In this document: positions 7,334 to 17,070 of the stretch, piece by piece
How the letters are laid out: each line of letters opens with the position of its first letter
Position numbering within the stretch: position 1 is the stretch's first letter
Source: Ancylobacter sp. Lp-2
GTDB lineage: Bacteria; Pseudomonadota; Alphaproteobacteria; Rhizobiales; Xanthobacteraceae
Direction of reading: 5' to 3'
Length of the DNA: 64,000 bases
NCBI RefSeq assembly: GCF_020523795.1
Contig: NZ_JAJALI010000009.1
Span: 1-64,000 of the forward strand
The notes under the pieces: generated by a model
What the model was told of the DNA's origin: nothing
The model's input: only the letters and a program-made list of their open reading frames with translations
Databases searched by the model: none
Position numbers and translations under genes: made by a program

Positions 7334-9175
7334 GTGATTGCGTCCGGCCTTTCCAAGCTCCGCTCGCGCCTGCCCAAGCTGCGCCTGCCGGGATTGAGGA
7401 TTCCGAAACTGCGCCTTGCCGCGGTGCCGATGTGGTTTCTGCGCCTGCCCGGCCGCGCGCTGCGGGCCCTGATCGGGGTGATCCGCAGCGCGGCACGGCG
7501 CGGGCGGCCGGAGGCGCATGCGGTGGCGCGGGCGCGCCTCATCCTGTGCATGCTGGTGTTCGGCACGGTGTATCTCGCCATTGGCGGGCGGCTCGCCATG
7601 TTCGCCTCCTCGCCGGAGGGGGCGCTCAGCCGGCGTGGCATGTCCTCGGATGCGGTGGCCTCCGCCCGTCCGGACATTCTCGATCGCAATGGCCGCATCC
7701 TCGCCACCGATGTGCGCTCGGCCTCGCTGTTCGGCGAGCCCAAGCGCCTGATCGACGTCGACGAGGCGGTGGAGGCGCTGTCGGCGGTGCTGCCCGGCGC
7801 CGATACCGACGAGATGCGCCTGCGCCTCGACAGCAAGCGCGGCTTCGTCTGGCTGAAGCGCGACATCTCGCCGATGCAGCAGCGCGAGATCTATAATCTC
7901 GGCCTGCCGGGCATCGGCTTCATGACCGAGAACCGCCGCATCTATCCCGGCGGCAACCTCGCGTCGCACACCCTCGGATCGGTCAATATCGACAACCAGG
8001 GCATCGCCGGCCTGGAGAAGTGGATCGACAGCCGCGGGCTTTCCGAGCTGCATCTCGCCGGCTTCGCCACCGACCGCCAGCAGGAGCCGGTGGAGCTGTC
8101 CCTCGATCTCAGGGTGCAGCATGTGCTGCGCGACGAGCTCAACGCTGCCTTCCTGAAGTTCAAGGCCAAGGCGGCAGCCGGGGTGATCACCGATGTGCGC
8201 ACGGGCGAGATCCTCGCCATGGCCTCGCTGCCGGACTTCGACGCCAACGACCCGGCCAAGGCGCTCGACCCCAAGGCGCTGAACCGCCTCACCACCGGCG
8301 TGTTCGAGATGGGCTCGACCTTCAAGGCGCTCACCTTCGCCATGGCGCTCGATAGCGGCAGGTTCAACCTCAACTCGACGCTGGATGCGCGCGGCGCCCT
8401 GTCGTTCGGCCGGTTCAAGATCCACGACTACCATGCGGAAAACCGTGTGCTGACCTTGCCGGAGGTGTTCCTCGTCTCCTCCAATATAGGCACGGCGCGC
8501 ATGGCGCTGACGCTCGGCGTCGACGCGCACAAGGCGTTCCTGAAGAAGATGGGCCAGCTCGACCGCCTGCGGACCGAACTGCCCGAGAGCGCCATGCCGC
8601 TGGTGCCCAAGCGCTGGGGCGATCTCAACACCGCGACCATCGCCTTCGGCCATGGCCTGGCCGTCGCGCCGATCCAGGTGCTGATGGCCGAGAACGCGTT
8701 GGTGAACGGCGGCTGGCTGATCCCGCCGACCTTCCTCAAGCGCACGCCGGAAGAGGCCGCGCAGATCGGCACCCGGGTGATCAAGCCCGAGACCAGCACC
8801 AAGATGCGCTATCTGATGCGCCTCAATGCCGAGAAGGGGTCGGCGAAGAAGGCGGACACGCCCGGCTACTATGTCGGCGGCAAGACCGGTACTGCGGAGA
8901 AGGTCATCAACGGGCGCTATTCCAAGACCCGGCTGCTCACCTCCTTCATCTCCGCCTTCCCGATGGACGACCCGCAATATCTGATGCTGATCATGCTCGA
9001 CGAGCCGCAGGCGGTGGAAGGCACCTATGGCTATGCCACCGCCGGCTGGAACGCCGCGCCGACCTCGGCGCGCATCATCCAGCGTGTGGCGCCGCTGCTC
9101 GGCCTCATGCCGCGCAAGGAAGTGCCGCCGGTCGAGAGCATCCTGTCCTCCAACAAGGTGGCGCAGGTGCAATGA
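7334..9175 (+). CDS. ftsI: Peptidoglycan D,D-transpeptidase FtsI (PBP3)
   Basis: 613 residues with a GTG start at 7334 behind GGAGGT (7322-7327). A cationic N-terminal cytoplasmic region (1-66) repeats Leu/Pro/Lys/Arg blocks; a membrane segment follows at ~68-86. The PBP dimerisation domain covers ~105-250. The transpeptidase domain has STFK (Ser328-Lys331), SSN (382-384) and KTG (517-519), so all class B PBP catalytic motifs are intact. It crosslinks septal peptidoglycan with FtsW. The N-terminal repeat is longer than in typical FtsI. Confidence 0.95.
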   Translation: MIASGLSKLRSRLPKLRLPGLRIPKLRLAAVPMWFLRLPGRALRALIGVIRSAARRGRPEAHAVARARLILCMLVFGTVYLAIGGRLAMFASSPEGALSRRGMSSDAVASARPDILDRNGRILATDVRSASLFGEPKRLIDVDEAVEALSAVLPGADTDEMRLRLDSKRGFVWLKRDISPMQQREIYNLGLPGIGFMTENRRIYPGGNLASHTLGSVNIDNQGIAGLEKWIDSRGLSELHLAGFATDRQQEPVELSLDLRVQHVLRDELNAAFLKFKAKAAAGVITDVRTGEILAMASLPDFDANDPAKALDPKALNRLTTGVFEMGSTFKALTFAMALDSGRFNLNSTLDARGALSFGRFKIHDYHAENRVLTLPEVFLVSSNIGTARMALTLGVDAHKAFLKKMGQLDRLRTELPESAMPLVPKRWGDLNTATIAFGHGLAVAPIQVLMAENALVNGGWLIPPTFLKRTPEEAAQIGTRVIKPETSTKMRYLMRLNAEKGSAKKADTPGYYVGGKTGTAEKVINGRYSKTRLLTSFISAFPMDDPQYLMLIMLDEPQAVEGTYGYATAGWNAAPTSARIIQRVAPLLGLMPRKEVPPVESILSSNKVAQVQ

Positions 9176-9310
9176 TGCGGCGCGCGCCGATTTCCCCTGC
9201 GCAAGGTCATCGGAATCGGCTATTGCCCGCAACAGGGGGCAATCGGCCGGCTGCGCAGCGGGCGCGGTCGTCTTCCCGCGGGTTCAGCGCGGTCGTTCGG
9301 AACGGCGAGC

Positions 9311-10807
9311 ATGACTGACATTCCGCATTCCTCTCAGCCGACCTCCACGATCCGCACCCTCGGCGCGCTGATCGGCGACGACGCCGATTATGACGCGGCC
9401 GATCCGGCCCTTGATGTCGCCGAGCCGGTGCTGGACAGCCGCAAGGCGCGCTGCGGCGACGTGTTCTTCGCCCTTGCCGGCGTCAAGGCGGACGGCATGG
9501 CCTTCGCCCGGGAAGCGGTCTCGCGCGGGGCGGCGGCGGTGGTCGGCGAGGCGGAACGCCCGGCCGACCTGCCGCTCGATGTCTCCTATGTGCGGGTCGG
9601 CAATGCCCGCCGGGCGGTGGCGCTCGCCGCCGCCAACGCCTTCCCGCGCCAGCCGGAAACCATCGCCGCGGTGACCGGTACCTCCGGCAAGACGTCGGTC
9701 GCGGCCTTTACCCGGCAGATCTGGCAGCATCTCGGCCATGCCAGCGCCAGCCTCGGCACGCTCGGCGTCGTGGCGCCGTCCGGTGCGGTGTACGGTGCGC
9801 TCACCACCCCCGATCCGATCGCGCTTCACCGCACTCTGGATCACCTCGCCGGCGAGGGCGTGACGCATCTGTGCCTGGAGGCCTCCTCGCACGGGCTGGA
9901 CCAGCATCGGCTCGACGGCGTGCGGCTGTCGGCTGGCGGCTTCACCAATCTTTCGCGCGACCATCTCGACTACCACCCGAGCATGGAGGCCTATCTGGAG
10001 GCCAAGCTGCGGCTGTTCCGCCACCTCGTTCCGCGCGGGGGCGGCGCGGCGGTGTGGGTGGACAGCTCCGAGGGCGGTCATGTCGCCGATCTGGCTGCCG
10101 ATAGCGGGCTGGAGGTGATCGGCATCGGCGTCTCCGGCGCCGGCATCGCGCTGCTGTCCCGCCGCGACGACGGGCTCGGGCAACTCATCGAGGTGGAGGC
10201 GGACGGCCGGCGCCGCACGCTCCGTCTGCCGCTGGTCGGGGCCTTCCAGGTGGCGAACGCCCTGGTCGCCGCCGGCCTCGCCGTTGCCACCGGCACGGCC
10301 ATGAAGGATGCGCTGACGCCGCTGGAGCGGTTGGAGGGCGTCCCGGGACGGCTGGAACTGGTCGGCACCAAGGGCAGCGTCGGCGTCTTCGTCGACTACG
10401 CGCACAAGCCGGACGCGCTCGCCAACGCGCTCGACGCCCTGCGGCCCTATGCGAGCGGTCGTCTCATCGTCGTCTTCGGCTGCGGCGGCGACCGCGACAA
10501 GGGCAAGCGTCCGCTGATGGGCGCCATCGCCGCCGACAAGGCGGATGTCGTCATCGTCACCGATGACAATCCGCGCAGCGAGGATCCGGCGACCATCCGC
10601 GCGGCGGTTCTCGACGCGGCGCCGGGGGCACGCGAGATCGGCGACCGCGCCGAGGCGATCGCGGCGGCGATCGGCATGGCGGAAGCCGGGGATGTGGTGC
10701 TGATCGCCGGCAAGGGTCACGAAACCGGCCAAATCGTGGGCGACCGGACCCTGCCGTTCTCCGATCGCGACGTCGCGCGGGCGGCGCTCGGCAGCTTTGG
10801 GGGATAG
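9311..10807 (+). CDS. murE: UDP-MurNAc-L-Ala-D-Glu:meso-DAP ligase
   Basis: 498 residues. The ATP-binding loop GTSGKT is at 123-128. DDNPR at 418-422 is the meso-diaminopimelate-specific signature, so the third peptide residue is meso-DAP as expected for a Gram-negative. MurE adds it to UDP-MurNAc-dipeptide in the cytoplasm. It is separated from ftsI by 135 bases holding a small hairpin (ATTGCCC 9222-9228 with GGGCAAT 9237-9243), and from murF by only 2 bases, implying coupling. Confidence 0.96.
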   Translation: MTDIPHSSQPTSTIRTLGALIGDDADYDAADPALDVAEPVLDSRKARCGDVFFALAGVKADGMAFAREAVSRGAAAVVGEAERPADLPLDVSYVRVGNARRAVALAAANAFPRQPETIAAVTGTSGKTSVAAFTRQIWQHLGHASASLGTLGVVAPSGAVYGALTTPDPIALHRTLDHLAGEGVTHLCLEASSHGLDQHRLDGVRLSAGGFTNLSRDHLDYHPSMEAYLEAKLRLFRHLVPRGGGAAVWVDSSEGGHVADLAADSGLEVIGIGVSGAGIALLSRRDDGLGQLIEVEADGRRRTLRLPLVGAFQVANALVAAGLAVATGTAMKDALTPLERLEGVPGRLELVGTKGSVGVFVDYAHKPDALANALDALRPYASGRLIVVFGCGGDRDKGKRPLMGAIAADKADVVIVTDDNPRSEDPATIRAAVLDAAPGAREIGDRAEAIAAAIGMAEAGDVVLIAGKGHETGQIVGDRTLPFSDRDVARAALGSFGG

Positions 10808-10809
10808 CC

Positions 10810-12300
10810 ATGGATGGACAGGGCAAAGGCGTTTCGCAGCCGGTCGGTGTGTCGCAAGGCGTTGACGCCGCACGTCGCGCGCCGTTGTGGACGCCGGCGG
10901 AACTGGCACAGGCGACCGGGGGCACGCTGCGCGGCGTGGCCGCGGATGCTCCCATTGGCGGCGTGTCCATCGATTCGCGCACGCTGAAGACCGGCGACGC
11001 CTTCTTCGCCATCACCGGTGATCGCGACGGCCACGACTTCGCCGCGAGCGCCGCCGCGCGCGGCGCGGGCTTGTGCGCGGTGGCGCGGGCCAAGCTCGAT
11101 ACGCTACCGGCGGACATGCCGGCGCTCATCGTCGAGGATGTGCTGAAGGCGCTGGAGGATGCCGGCCGGGCGGCGCGGACCCGCTGCGGTGGCCGCATCG
11201 TCGCGGTGACCGGCTCGGTGGGCAAGACCACCACCAAGGAGGCGCTGCTGCTGGCGCTCGGCGCCGACGGGCTTACCCATGCCTCGGCCGCCTCCTACAA
11301 CAATCATTGGGGCGTGCCGCTGTCGCTCGCACGCCTGCCGGCCGATGCGGCCTATGGTGTCTTCGAGCTCGGCATGAACCATGCCGGCGAGATCGCGCCG
11401 CTCTCCGCCATGGTGCGCCCGCATGTGGCTGTCATCACCACCGTCGAGCCGGTGCACATCGCCCAGTTCCCCAATGTCGAAGCCATCGCCGACGCCAAGG
11501 CCGAGATCTTCACCGGCGTCGAGCCGGGCGGGGCGGCGGTGCTCAACCGCGACAACCCGCATTTCGACCGGCTGGCTGCCGCTGCCCGCTCCGCCGGCAT
11601 CGACAACGTCGCCGGCTTCGGCCAGTCGGTGGCCGCGCAAGCGCGGCTGCTCAGCGTCGCGCTGCAGCCGGACGGTTCGACCGCGCTCGCCGAGATCCTC
11701 GGCGAGACGGTGAGCTTCAAGGTCGGGCTGCCCGGCCGCCACATCGTGCAGAACGCGCTCGCGGTGCTGGCGGCGGCCAAGCTGGCCGGTGCCGATCTCT
11801 GCCTCGCCGCGCTGGCGCTCGCCTCGCTCGGCCCCCCGCCCGGCCGCGGGGTACGCACGCCGCTCGACGTCAAGGGCGGCAGGGCGCTGATGATCGACGA
11901 GAGCTACAACGCCAACCCGGCCTCGATGCGCGCGGCGCTCGCCGTGCTCGCCGGCACGCCGGTCGAGGGACGCGGCCGGCGCATCGCGGTGCTCGGCGAC
12001 ATGCTGGAACTCGGCGCGATGGGCGAGGAGCTCCATCGCGGCCTCGCTCCCGAGGCGGGACGGGCGGACCTCGTCTTCTCCGCCGGGCCGCTGATGCGGG
12101 CGCTGCACGAGGCACTGCCCGAGCACCGCCGCGGCGCCTGGGCACCCGATGCCGCGACGCTGCTGCCGCTGCTCGCCGATCGGCTGCGCGGCGGTGACGT
12201 GCTGGTGGTAAAGGGATCGAATGGCAGCCGCATGGGGCCGTTGGTCCGCGCGCTCGCCGAGCGATTTCCCGTTAAAGACGACGCTTCGGCGGAAGGTTGA
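10810..12300 (+). CDS. murF: UDP-MurNAc-tripeptide D-Ala-D-Ala ligase
   Basis: 496 residues. N-terminal MurF-type substrate domain ([14 protein letters not shown]), then the ATP loop GSVGKT at 135-140 and the ligase C-terminal domain with [11 protein letters not shown] and VLGDMLELG. It adds the D-Ala-D-Ala dipeptide, which must come from a Ddl encoded elsewhere because the local ddlB is broken. The start follows the murE stop at once; mraY begins 4 bases after its stop. Confidence 0.96.
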   Translation: MDGQGKGVSQPVGVSQGVDAARRAPLWTPAELAQATGGTLRGVAADAPIGGVSIDSRTLKTGDAFFAITGDRDGHDFAASAAARGAGLCAVARAKLDTLPADMPALIVEDVLKALEDAGRAARTRCGGRIVAVTGSVGKTTTKEALLLALGADGLTHASAASYNNHWGVPLSLARLPADAAYGVFELGMNHAGEIAPLSAMVRPHVAVITTVEPVHIAQFPNVEAIADAKAEIFTGVEPGGAAVLNRDNPHFDRLAAAARSAGIDNVAGFGQSVAAQARLLSVALQPDGSTALAEILGETVSFKVGLPGRHIVQNALAVLAAAKLAGADLCLAALALASLGPPPGRGVRTPLDVKGGRALMIDESYNANPASMRAALAVLAGTPVEGRGRRIAVLGDMLELGAMGEELHRGLAPEAGRADLVFSAGPLMRALHEALPEHRRGAWAPDAATLLPLLADRLRGGDVLVVKGSNGSRMGPLVRALAERFPVKDDASAEG

Positions 12301-12304
12301 TCCG

Positions 12305-13390
12305 ATGCTGCAATGGCTGGCCCAGTTCCAGGAGAGCGTCCCGGCGCTCAACGTATTCCGCTACATCACCTTCCGTACCGGCGGGGCGATCATCACCGCC
12401 TTGCTGTTCGTCTTCATGTTCGGCCCGGCGATCATCGCGCTCCTGCGGCTGAAGCAGGGCAAGGGCCAGCCGATCCGCACCGACGGCCCGCAGTCGCACC
12501 TGCTCACCAAGAAGGGCACGCCCACCATGGGCGGGCTGATGATCTTCTCCGGGCTGATGGTGGCGACGCTGCTCTGGGCCAATCTCGCCAATCCCTATGT
12601 GTGGGTGGTGCTGTTCGTCACCATCAGCTTCGGGCTGATCGGCTTCTATGACGACTATCTCAAGGTGACCAAGCAGACCCATGCCGGCCTCTCCGGCCGT
12701 ACGCGCCTTGCCCTCGAGTTCCTGATCGGCGGTATCGCGGCGGTGGTGATCATGCATGTCGGTCGCGAGCCGCTGTCCTCCTCGCTGGCCTTTCCCTTCT
12801 TCAAGGACCTGCTGATCGACCTTTCCTGGTTCTTCGTCATTTTCGGTGCCTTCGTCGTCGTCGCCGCCGGCAATGCGGTGAACCTCACCGACGGGCTCGA
12901 CGGCCTCGCCATCGTGCCGGTGATGGTCGCCGCCGGCAGCTTCGGGCTGATCTCCTACCTCTCCGGCAACGTGCTGTTCGCCGATTACCTGCAGATCCAC
13001 TATGTCGCCGGCGTCGGCGAACTGGCAGTGATCTGCGGGGCCCTCATCGGCGCTGGCATCGGCTTCCTGTGGTTCAACGCCCCACCGGCGCAGATCTTCA
13101 TGGGCGACACCGGTTCGCTGGCGCTGGGCGGCCTGCTCGGCACCATTGCGGTCGCCACCAAGCATGAGATCGTGCTGGCGGTGATCGGCGGGCTGTTCGT
13201 GCTGGAGGCGGTGTCGGTGATCGTGCAGGTGATCTCCTTCAAGCTCACCGGCAAGCGGGTGTTCAAGATGGCGCCGATCCATCACCACTTCGAGCAACTG
13301 GGCTGGACCGAGCCGCAGATCGTGATCCGCTTCTGGATCATCGCGGTGGTACTGGCGTTGATCGGGCTGTCGACGTTGAAGCTGCGGTGA
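12305..13390 (+). CDS. mraY: Phospho-MurNAc-pentapeptide transferase
   Basis: 361 residues, the standard MraY length, with about ten membrane segments. [25 protein letters not shown] and [12 protein letters not shown] are the family motifs with the Mg-binding aspartates, and the C-terminal MAPIHHHFE is kept. It makes lipid I at the inner face of the membrane. The ATG at 12305 was chosen over the upstream frame because it gives the family N-terminus and sits right after murF. Its stop converges on the opposite-strand metallo-hydrolase gene 13 bases away. Confidence 0.97.
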   Translation: MLQWLAQFQESVPALNVFRYITFRTGGAIITALLFVFMFGPAIIALLRLKQGKGQPIRTDGPQSHLLTKKGTPTMGGLMIFSGLMVATLLWANLANPYVWVVLFVTISFGLIGFYDDYLKVTKQTHAGLSGRTRLALEFLIGGIAAVVIMHVGREPLSSSLAFPFFKDLLIDLSWFFVIFGAFVVVAAGNAVNLTDGLDGLAIVPVMVAAGSFGLISYLSGNVLFADYLQIHYVAGVGELAVICGALIGAGIGFLWFNAPPAQIFMGDTGSLALGGLLGTIAVATKHEIVLAVIGGLFVLEAVSVIVQVISFKLTGKRVFKMAPIHHHFEQLGWTEPQIVIRFWIIAVVLALIGLSTLKLR

Positions 13391-13403
13391 GCGACGGCCC
13401 GCC

Positions 13404-14300
13404 CTAGCGGGCGGCCAGCACCTTCTTCACATTGTCGGCGTGCACCTGTTCATAGGGCGCGAAATAGGTGAGCACGCCGTCGGCGAGATCGCCGGCGATG
13501 AAGGTGGACAGGTCCTGGTCGGCCAGCGCCATGTCGATGTCGAGCCGCAGCAGCTTCTTCACATAGCGGATGGTGGCGTCGATCAGCGACGGCCCATAGC
13601 CGCCGGTGGCGATGATCTCCGGCGCGCCATGGTTCGGCAGGATGCGCTCATAGCCCCACGACCTGATGCGTTCGAGCTCCGCCACATGCACCGCGAGGCG
13701 GTCCGGCTCGGCGACATAGGTGATCGGCTCCTCCAGCGTGTCGCCGGCGAGCATGATGCCGAACTGGGGCAGCAACAGAATCAGCCCGTCATGGCTATGG
13801 ATCTCGGCGGGCCGGAGTTCGACGGCGATGCCGCCGACAAACAGTTTCGTCGGCTCCCGGATGATGGTGTTCGGCATGACGAGCGGGTGGATCGGCGGCT
13901 CGCCGGTCTCCAGCGCCTCGCGATGGGCGGCGAGGGCCGCCTCGGTCTTGTCCAGCGCGATGATCTCGCAATCGGCGAACACCTCGTTGCCGGCGACATG
14001 GTCGTCGTGCCAGTGGCTGAGCACCACGCGGATCGAGGTGACGCCGGCCTCTTCTAGCGCCCGACGCATCATCCGCGCATGGGTGAGCGAGATGTGAGTG
14101 TCGTAGAGAATAGCCTCCGACCCGTCGACGATCGCATAGACGCAGACGCCGAGCGCATAGGCGCCGTCGTCGAGCCAGTTGGGTGCCGCCGAATGCGCCC
14201 GCGCACCCTCGATGCGACCGTCGTAGAAGGCGAGGATATTGGGATGCGGGCGCAGCACCCGCAGGGTGGAGCCGAGCGGAAGCAGGGTCGGGTGGGTCAT
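13404..14300 (-). CDS. Metallo-beta-lactamase-fold hydrolase
   Basis: 298 residues from the ATG at 14300. SHWHDDH at 95-101 gives the HxHxDH metal motif, with later ligands likely in IHSHDG, LAGDT and LPNHGAP. That is a complete metallo-beta-lactamase-fold active site. The substrate is unknown; the layout resembles glyoxalase II-like or quinoprotein-relay MBL proteins. No signal peptide is seen, so it is probably cytoplasmic. It lies on the opposite strand between mraY and murD, a place where other Rhizobiales normally have nothing, and so breaks the dcw transcription unit. Confidence 0.85.
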   Translation of the reverse strand: MTHPTLLPLGSTLRVLRPHPNILAFYDGRIEGARAHSAAPNWLDDGAYALGVCVYAIVDGSEAILYDTHISLTHARMMRRALEEAGVTSIRVVLSHWHDDHVAGNEVFADCEIIALDKTEAALAAHREALETGEPPIHPLVMPNTIIREPTKLFVGGIAVELRPAEIHSHDGLILLLPQFGIMLAGDTLEEPITYVAEPDRLAVHVAELERIRSWGYERILPNHGAPEIIATGGYGPSLIDATIRYVKKLLRLDIDMALADQDLSTFIAGDLADGVLTYFAPYEQVHADNVKKVLAAR

Positions 14301-14405
14301 GTTGGTCTCGCAATGCTGGCCGGTGCGGCGATCTTTCCATCCGGCGCCGAAATGCGCTAGCCAGATATGCCCGATCCGGGCGCCGTCCTGCCGAGGTTCC
14401 CCATC

Positions 14406-15794
14406 ATGATTCCCGTCACCAGCTTCCGCGGCCGCCGCGTCGCCCTGTTCGGCCTCGGCGGCTCCGGCCTCGCCACCGCGCAGGCGCTCATCGCCGGTGG
14501 GGCGGAGGTGACGGCGTTCGACGATTCGGCGGCCTCGGTGGCGAAGGCGGAGGCGGCGGGCATCCCGACCGCCGACCTGCGCGGGCTCGACTGGACCGGT
14601 GTCGCAGCGCTGGTGCTGGCGCCGGGCGTGCCGCTTACCCATCCCAAGCCGCATTGGAGCGTCGAGCTGGCGAAGGCTGCCGACGTCGAAGTGATCGGCG
14701 ACATCGAACTTTTCGTGCGCGAACGTCGCGCGGATGCGCCGGGCGCGCCGATGGTGGCGATCACCGGCACCAACGGCAAATCGACCACCACGGCGCTGAT
14801 CGCGCATCTATTCAGCTTCGCCGGCCGCGAGGCGCCGATCGGTGGCAATTTCGGGCCGGCCATCCTGTCGCTCGCGCCGCCGGCGCCGGAGCGGGTGCAT
14901 GTGATCGAGTGCTCGTCCTACCAGATCGACCTCGCGCCGAGCCTCGATGCCAGCGTCGGCATCCTGCTCAACCTGTCGCCCGATCATCTCGACCGCCACG
15001 GCGACATGACGCATTACGCCGCGATCAAGGAGCGGCTCGTCGCCGGCGTCGAGCCGGGCGGCACGGCAGTGGTCGGCGTCGATGACGACTGGTCGCGCAC
15101 CATCGCCAACCGGCTGCAAGAAGCCGGGCGCCGGCTGGTGCGCATCTCGGTGCTGCATGATCTCGCCGATGGCATCTGCCTCGCGGGCGATGCGCTCGAG
15201 GTACGCGAGGGTGGGCGTACCGTGTTCACCGTGCCGCTCGCCGGCACCGGCTCGCTGCGCGGCGCCCATAACGCCCAGAACGCCGCCGCCGCCTTCGCCG
15301 CCGCCCGGGCGCTCGGGCTCGCGCCGGAGGTGATCGTCGAGGGGCTGAAGAGCTTCCCCGGCCTCGCTCATCGCATGGAGCAGGTGCGGACCATCGGCAA
15401 GGTGCTGTTCGTCAACGATTCCAAGGCGACCAACGCCGATGCGGCGGAGCGGGCACTGACCAGCTTCGAGGACATCTACTGGATCCTCGGCGGCAAGCCG
15501 AAGGCGGGCGGCATTGAGCCGCTGCGCCCGTTCTTCGGCCGCGTGCGCAAGGCCTATCTCATCGGCGAGGCGGCGGAGGCGTTCGCCGCGACGCTCGGCG
15601 ACGAGGTGCCGTTCGAGATGTCCGGCACGCTGGAGAACGCCATTCCCGCCGCCGCCCGCGACGCGTCGGGCTTGGAAGCCGGCCATCCGGTGGTGCTGCT
15701 TTCGCCGGCCTGCGCGAGCTTCGACCAGTTCCCGAATTTCGAGGTGCGCGGCGACCGCTTCCGTACGCTGGTGCAATCGCTGCCCAGCGGCTGA
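14406..15794 (+). CDS. murD: UDP-MurNAc-L-Ala:D-Glu ligase
   Basis: 462 residues from the ATG at 14406, preceded by GAGG at a good distance; an in-frame ATG at 14367 would add 13 residues. The N-terminal FGLGGSG loop binds the UDP moiety and GTNGKS at 121-126 is the ATP loop. It adds D-glutamate to UDP-MurNAc-L-Ala. Because the upstream neighbour reads the other way, murD needs a promoter of its own in or near 14301-14405, or read-through from mraY against the antisense gene. Confidence 0.95.
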   Translation: MIPVTSFRGRRVALFGLGGSGLATAQALIAGGAEVTAFDDSAASVAKAEAAGIPTADLRGLDWTGVAALVLAPGVPLTHPKPHWSVELAKAADVEVIGDIELFVRERRADAPGAPMVAITGTNGKSTTTALIAHLFSFAGREAPIGGNFGPAILSLAPPAPERVHVIECSSYQIDLAPSLDASVGILLNLSPDHLDRHGDMTHYAAIKERLVAGVEPGGTAVVGVDDDWSRTIANRLQEAGRRLVRISVLHDLADGICLAGDALEVREGGRTVFTVPLAGTGSLRGAHNAQNAAAAFAAARALGLAPEVIVEGLKSFPGLAHRMEQVRTIGKVLFVNDSKATNADAAERALTSFEDIYWILGGKPKAGGIEPLRPFFGRVRKAYLIGEAAEAFAATLGDEVPFEMSGTLENAIPAAARDASGLEAGHPVVLLSPACASFDQFPNFEVRGDRFRTLVQSLPSG

Positions 15795-15875
15795 TCTCCT
15801 TTAAGCGTCCGTCAACCTTAACCGGACGATACTGCCACGCGGCGGGGGCTGCCCGCTTCAGGAGAGTGGCGTTCC

Positions 15876-17060
15876 ATGATTTCGCGTGCCGAGAGGACCG
15901 TGGTCGGCGAATGGTGGTGGACGGTGGACCGTCTGCTTCTCGGGGCGCTGGCGGCGCTGATGATCATCGGCATCGTGCTGTCGCTGGCGGCGAGTCCGCC
16001 GGTCGCCTCTCGCCTCGGCATCGCTGATCCGTTCCATTTCGTGAACCGCCAGGTGATGTTCCTGTTGCCGGCCCTGGTCGTGCTGATCGGCACCTCCTTC
16101 CTGTCGCCGAAGAATATCCGCCGGGTGTCGCTGGTGCTGTTCCTCGTGTGTCTCGGGTTGCTGTTCGCGACGCTGGTGTTCGGCCCGGAGGTGAAGGGCG
16201 CGCGGCGCTGGCTCAATATCGGTCCCATCGCCGTCCAGCCGTCGGAATTCATCAAGCCCAGCTTCGTCATCATCGCCGCCTGGCTGTTCTCCGAGAGCGT
16301 GCGCCGGCCGGAAATGCCGGGCCAGATGATGGCGGTGGCGCTGCTCGGCAGCGTCATCACCCCGCTGGTGCTGCAGCCGGACTTCGGCCAGACCATGCTG
16401 GTCTCGCTGGTGTGGGGCGGGCTGTTCTTCCTCGCCGGCCTCCGGATGATCTGGGTGGTCGGTCTCGGCGGCATCGGCGCCGCCGGCCTGTTCCTCGCCT
16501 ATCACCTGGTGCCGCACGTCACCAAGCGTATCGACCGCTTCCTCGACCCGGAATCCGGCGACACCTACCAGATCGACCTCGCCATCGACAGCTTCCTCAA
16601 TGGCGGCTGGCTGGGGCAGGGGCCGGGCGAGGGCACCTTCAAGAAGATGCTGCCGGACGGGCACACCGACTTCATCTTCGCGGTGGCGGCGGAGGAGTTC
16701 GGTGCGGTGCTGTGCATCATGATCGCCAGCCTGTTCGCCTTCATCGTGCTGCGGGCGCTGAGCCGGGCGATGCATGACGAAGACCCGTTCGTGCGCTTCG
16801 CGGTCGCCGGGCTCGCCATGCTGTTCGGCCTGCAGTCCTGCATCAACATGATGGTCAACCTGCACATGATGCCCGCCAAGGGCATGACGCTGCCCTTCGT
16901 CTCCTATGGCGGCTCCTCGCTGCTGTCGCTGGCCTTCGGCATGGGCATGCTGCTGGCGCTGACCCGCCGCCGCCCGCGCAGCGCCACGCTGGCCGAGCTG
17001 GAGCGGCTCGGCACCCGTTTGGGATCGCCGGCGTCGCCGCCGGCCCCTGCGGCCGCGTGA
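15876..17060 (+). CDS. ftsW: Septal peptidoglycan glycosyltransferase FtsW (SEDS)
   Basis: 394 residues with about ten membrane segments. It has the SEDS-family blocks GARRWLNIGPIAVQPSEF, TDFIFAVAAEEFG and the late LPFVSYGGSSLLSLAFGMGML. It polymerises lipid II at the septum together with FtsI. A short hairpin (CGTCCG 15806-15811 / CGGACG 15823-15828) lies in the gap after murD. murG starts 11 bases after the stop. Confidence 0.96.
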   Translation: MISRAERTVVGEWWWTVDRLLLGALAALMIIGIVLSLAASPPVASRLGIADPFHFVNRQVMFLLPALVVLIGTSFLSPKNIRRVSLVLFLVCLGLLFATLVFGPEVKGARRWLNIGPIAVQPSEFIKPSFVIIAAWLFSESVRRPEMPGQMMAVALLGSVITPLVLQPDFGQTMLVSLVWGGLFFLAGLRMIWVVGLGGIGAAGLFLAYHLVPHVTKRIDRFLDPESGDTYQIDLAIDSFLNGGWLGQGPGEGTFKKMLPDGHTDFIFAVAAEEFGAVLCIMIASLFAFIVLRALSRAMHDEDPFVRFAVAGLAMLFGLQSCINMMVNLHMMPAKGMTLPFVSYGGSSLLSLAFGMGMLLALTRRRPRSATLAELERLGTRLGSPASPPAPAAA

Positions 17061-17070
17061 GGTCCGGGCT

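Noticed and set aside
5463..7496. 677-codon open frame on the minus strand over rsmH and ftsL
   Set aside because: Composition is Arg/His/Gly-rich with no domain, and the plus strand carries well-known genes.
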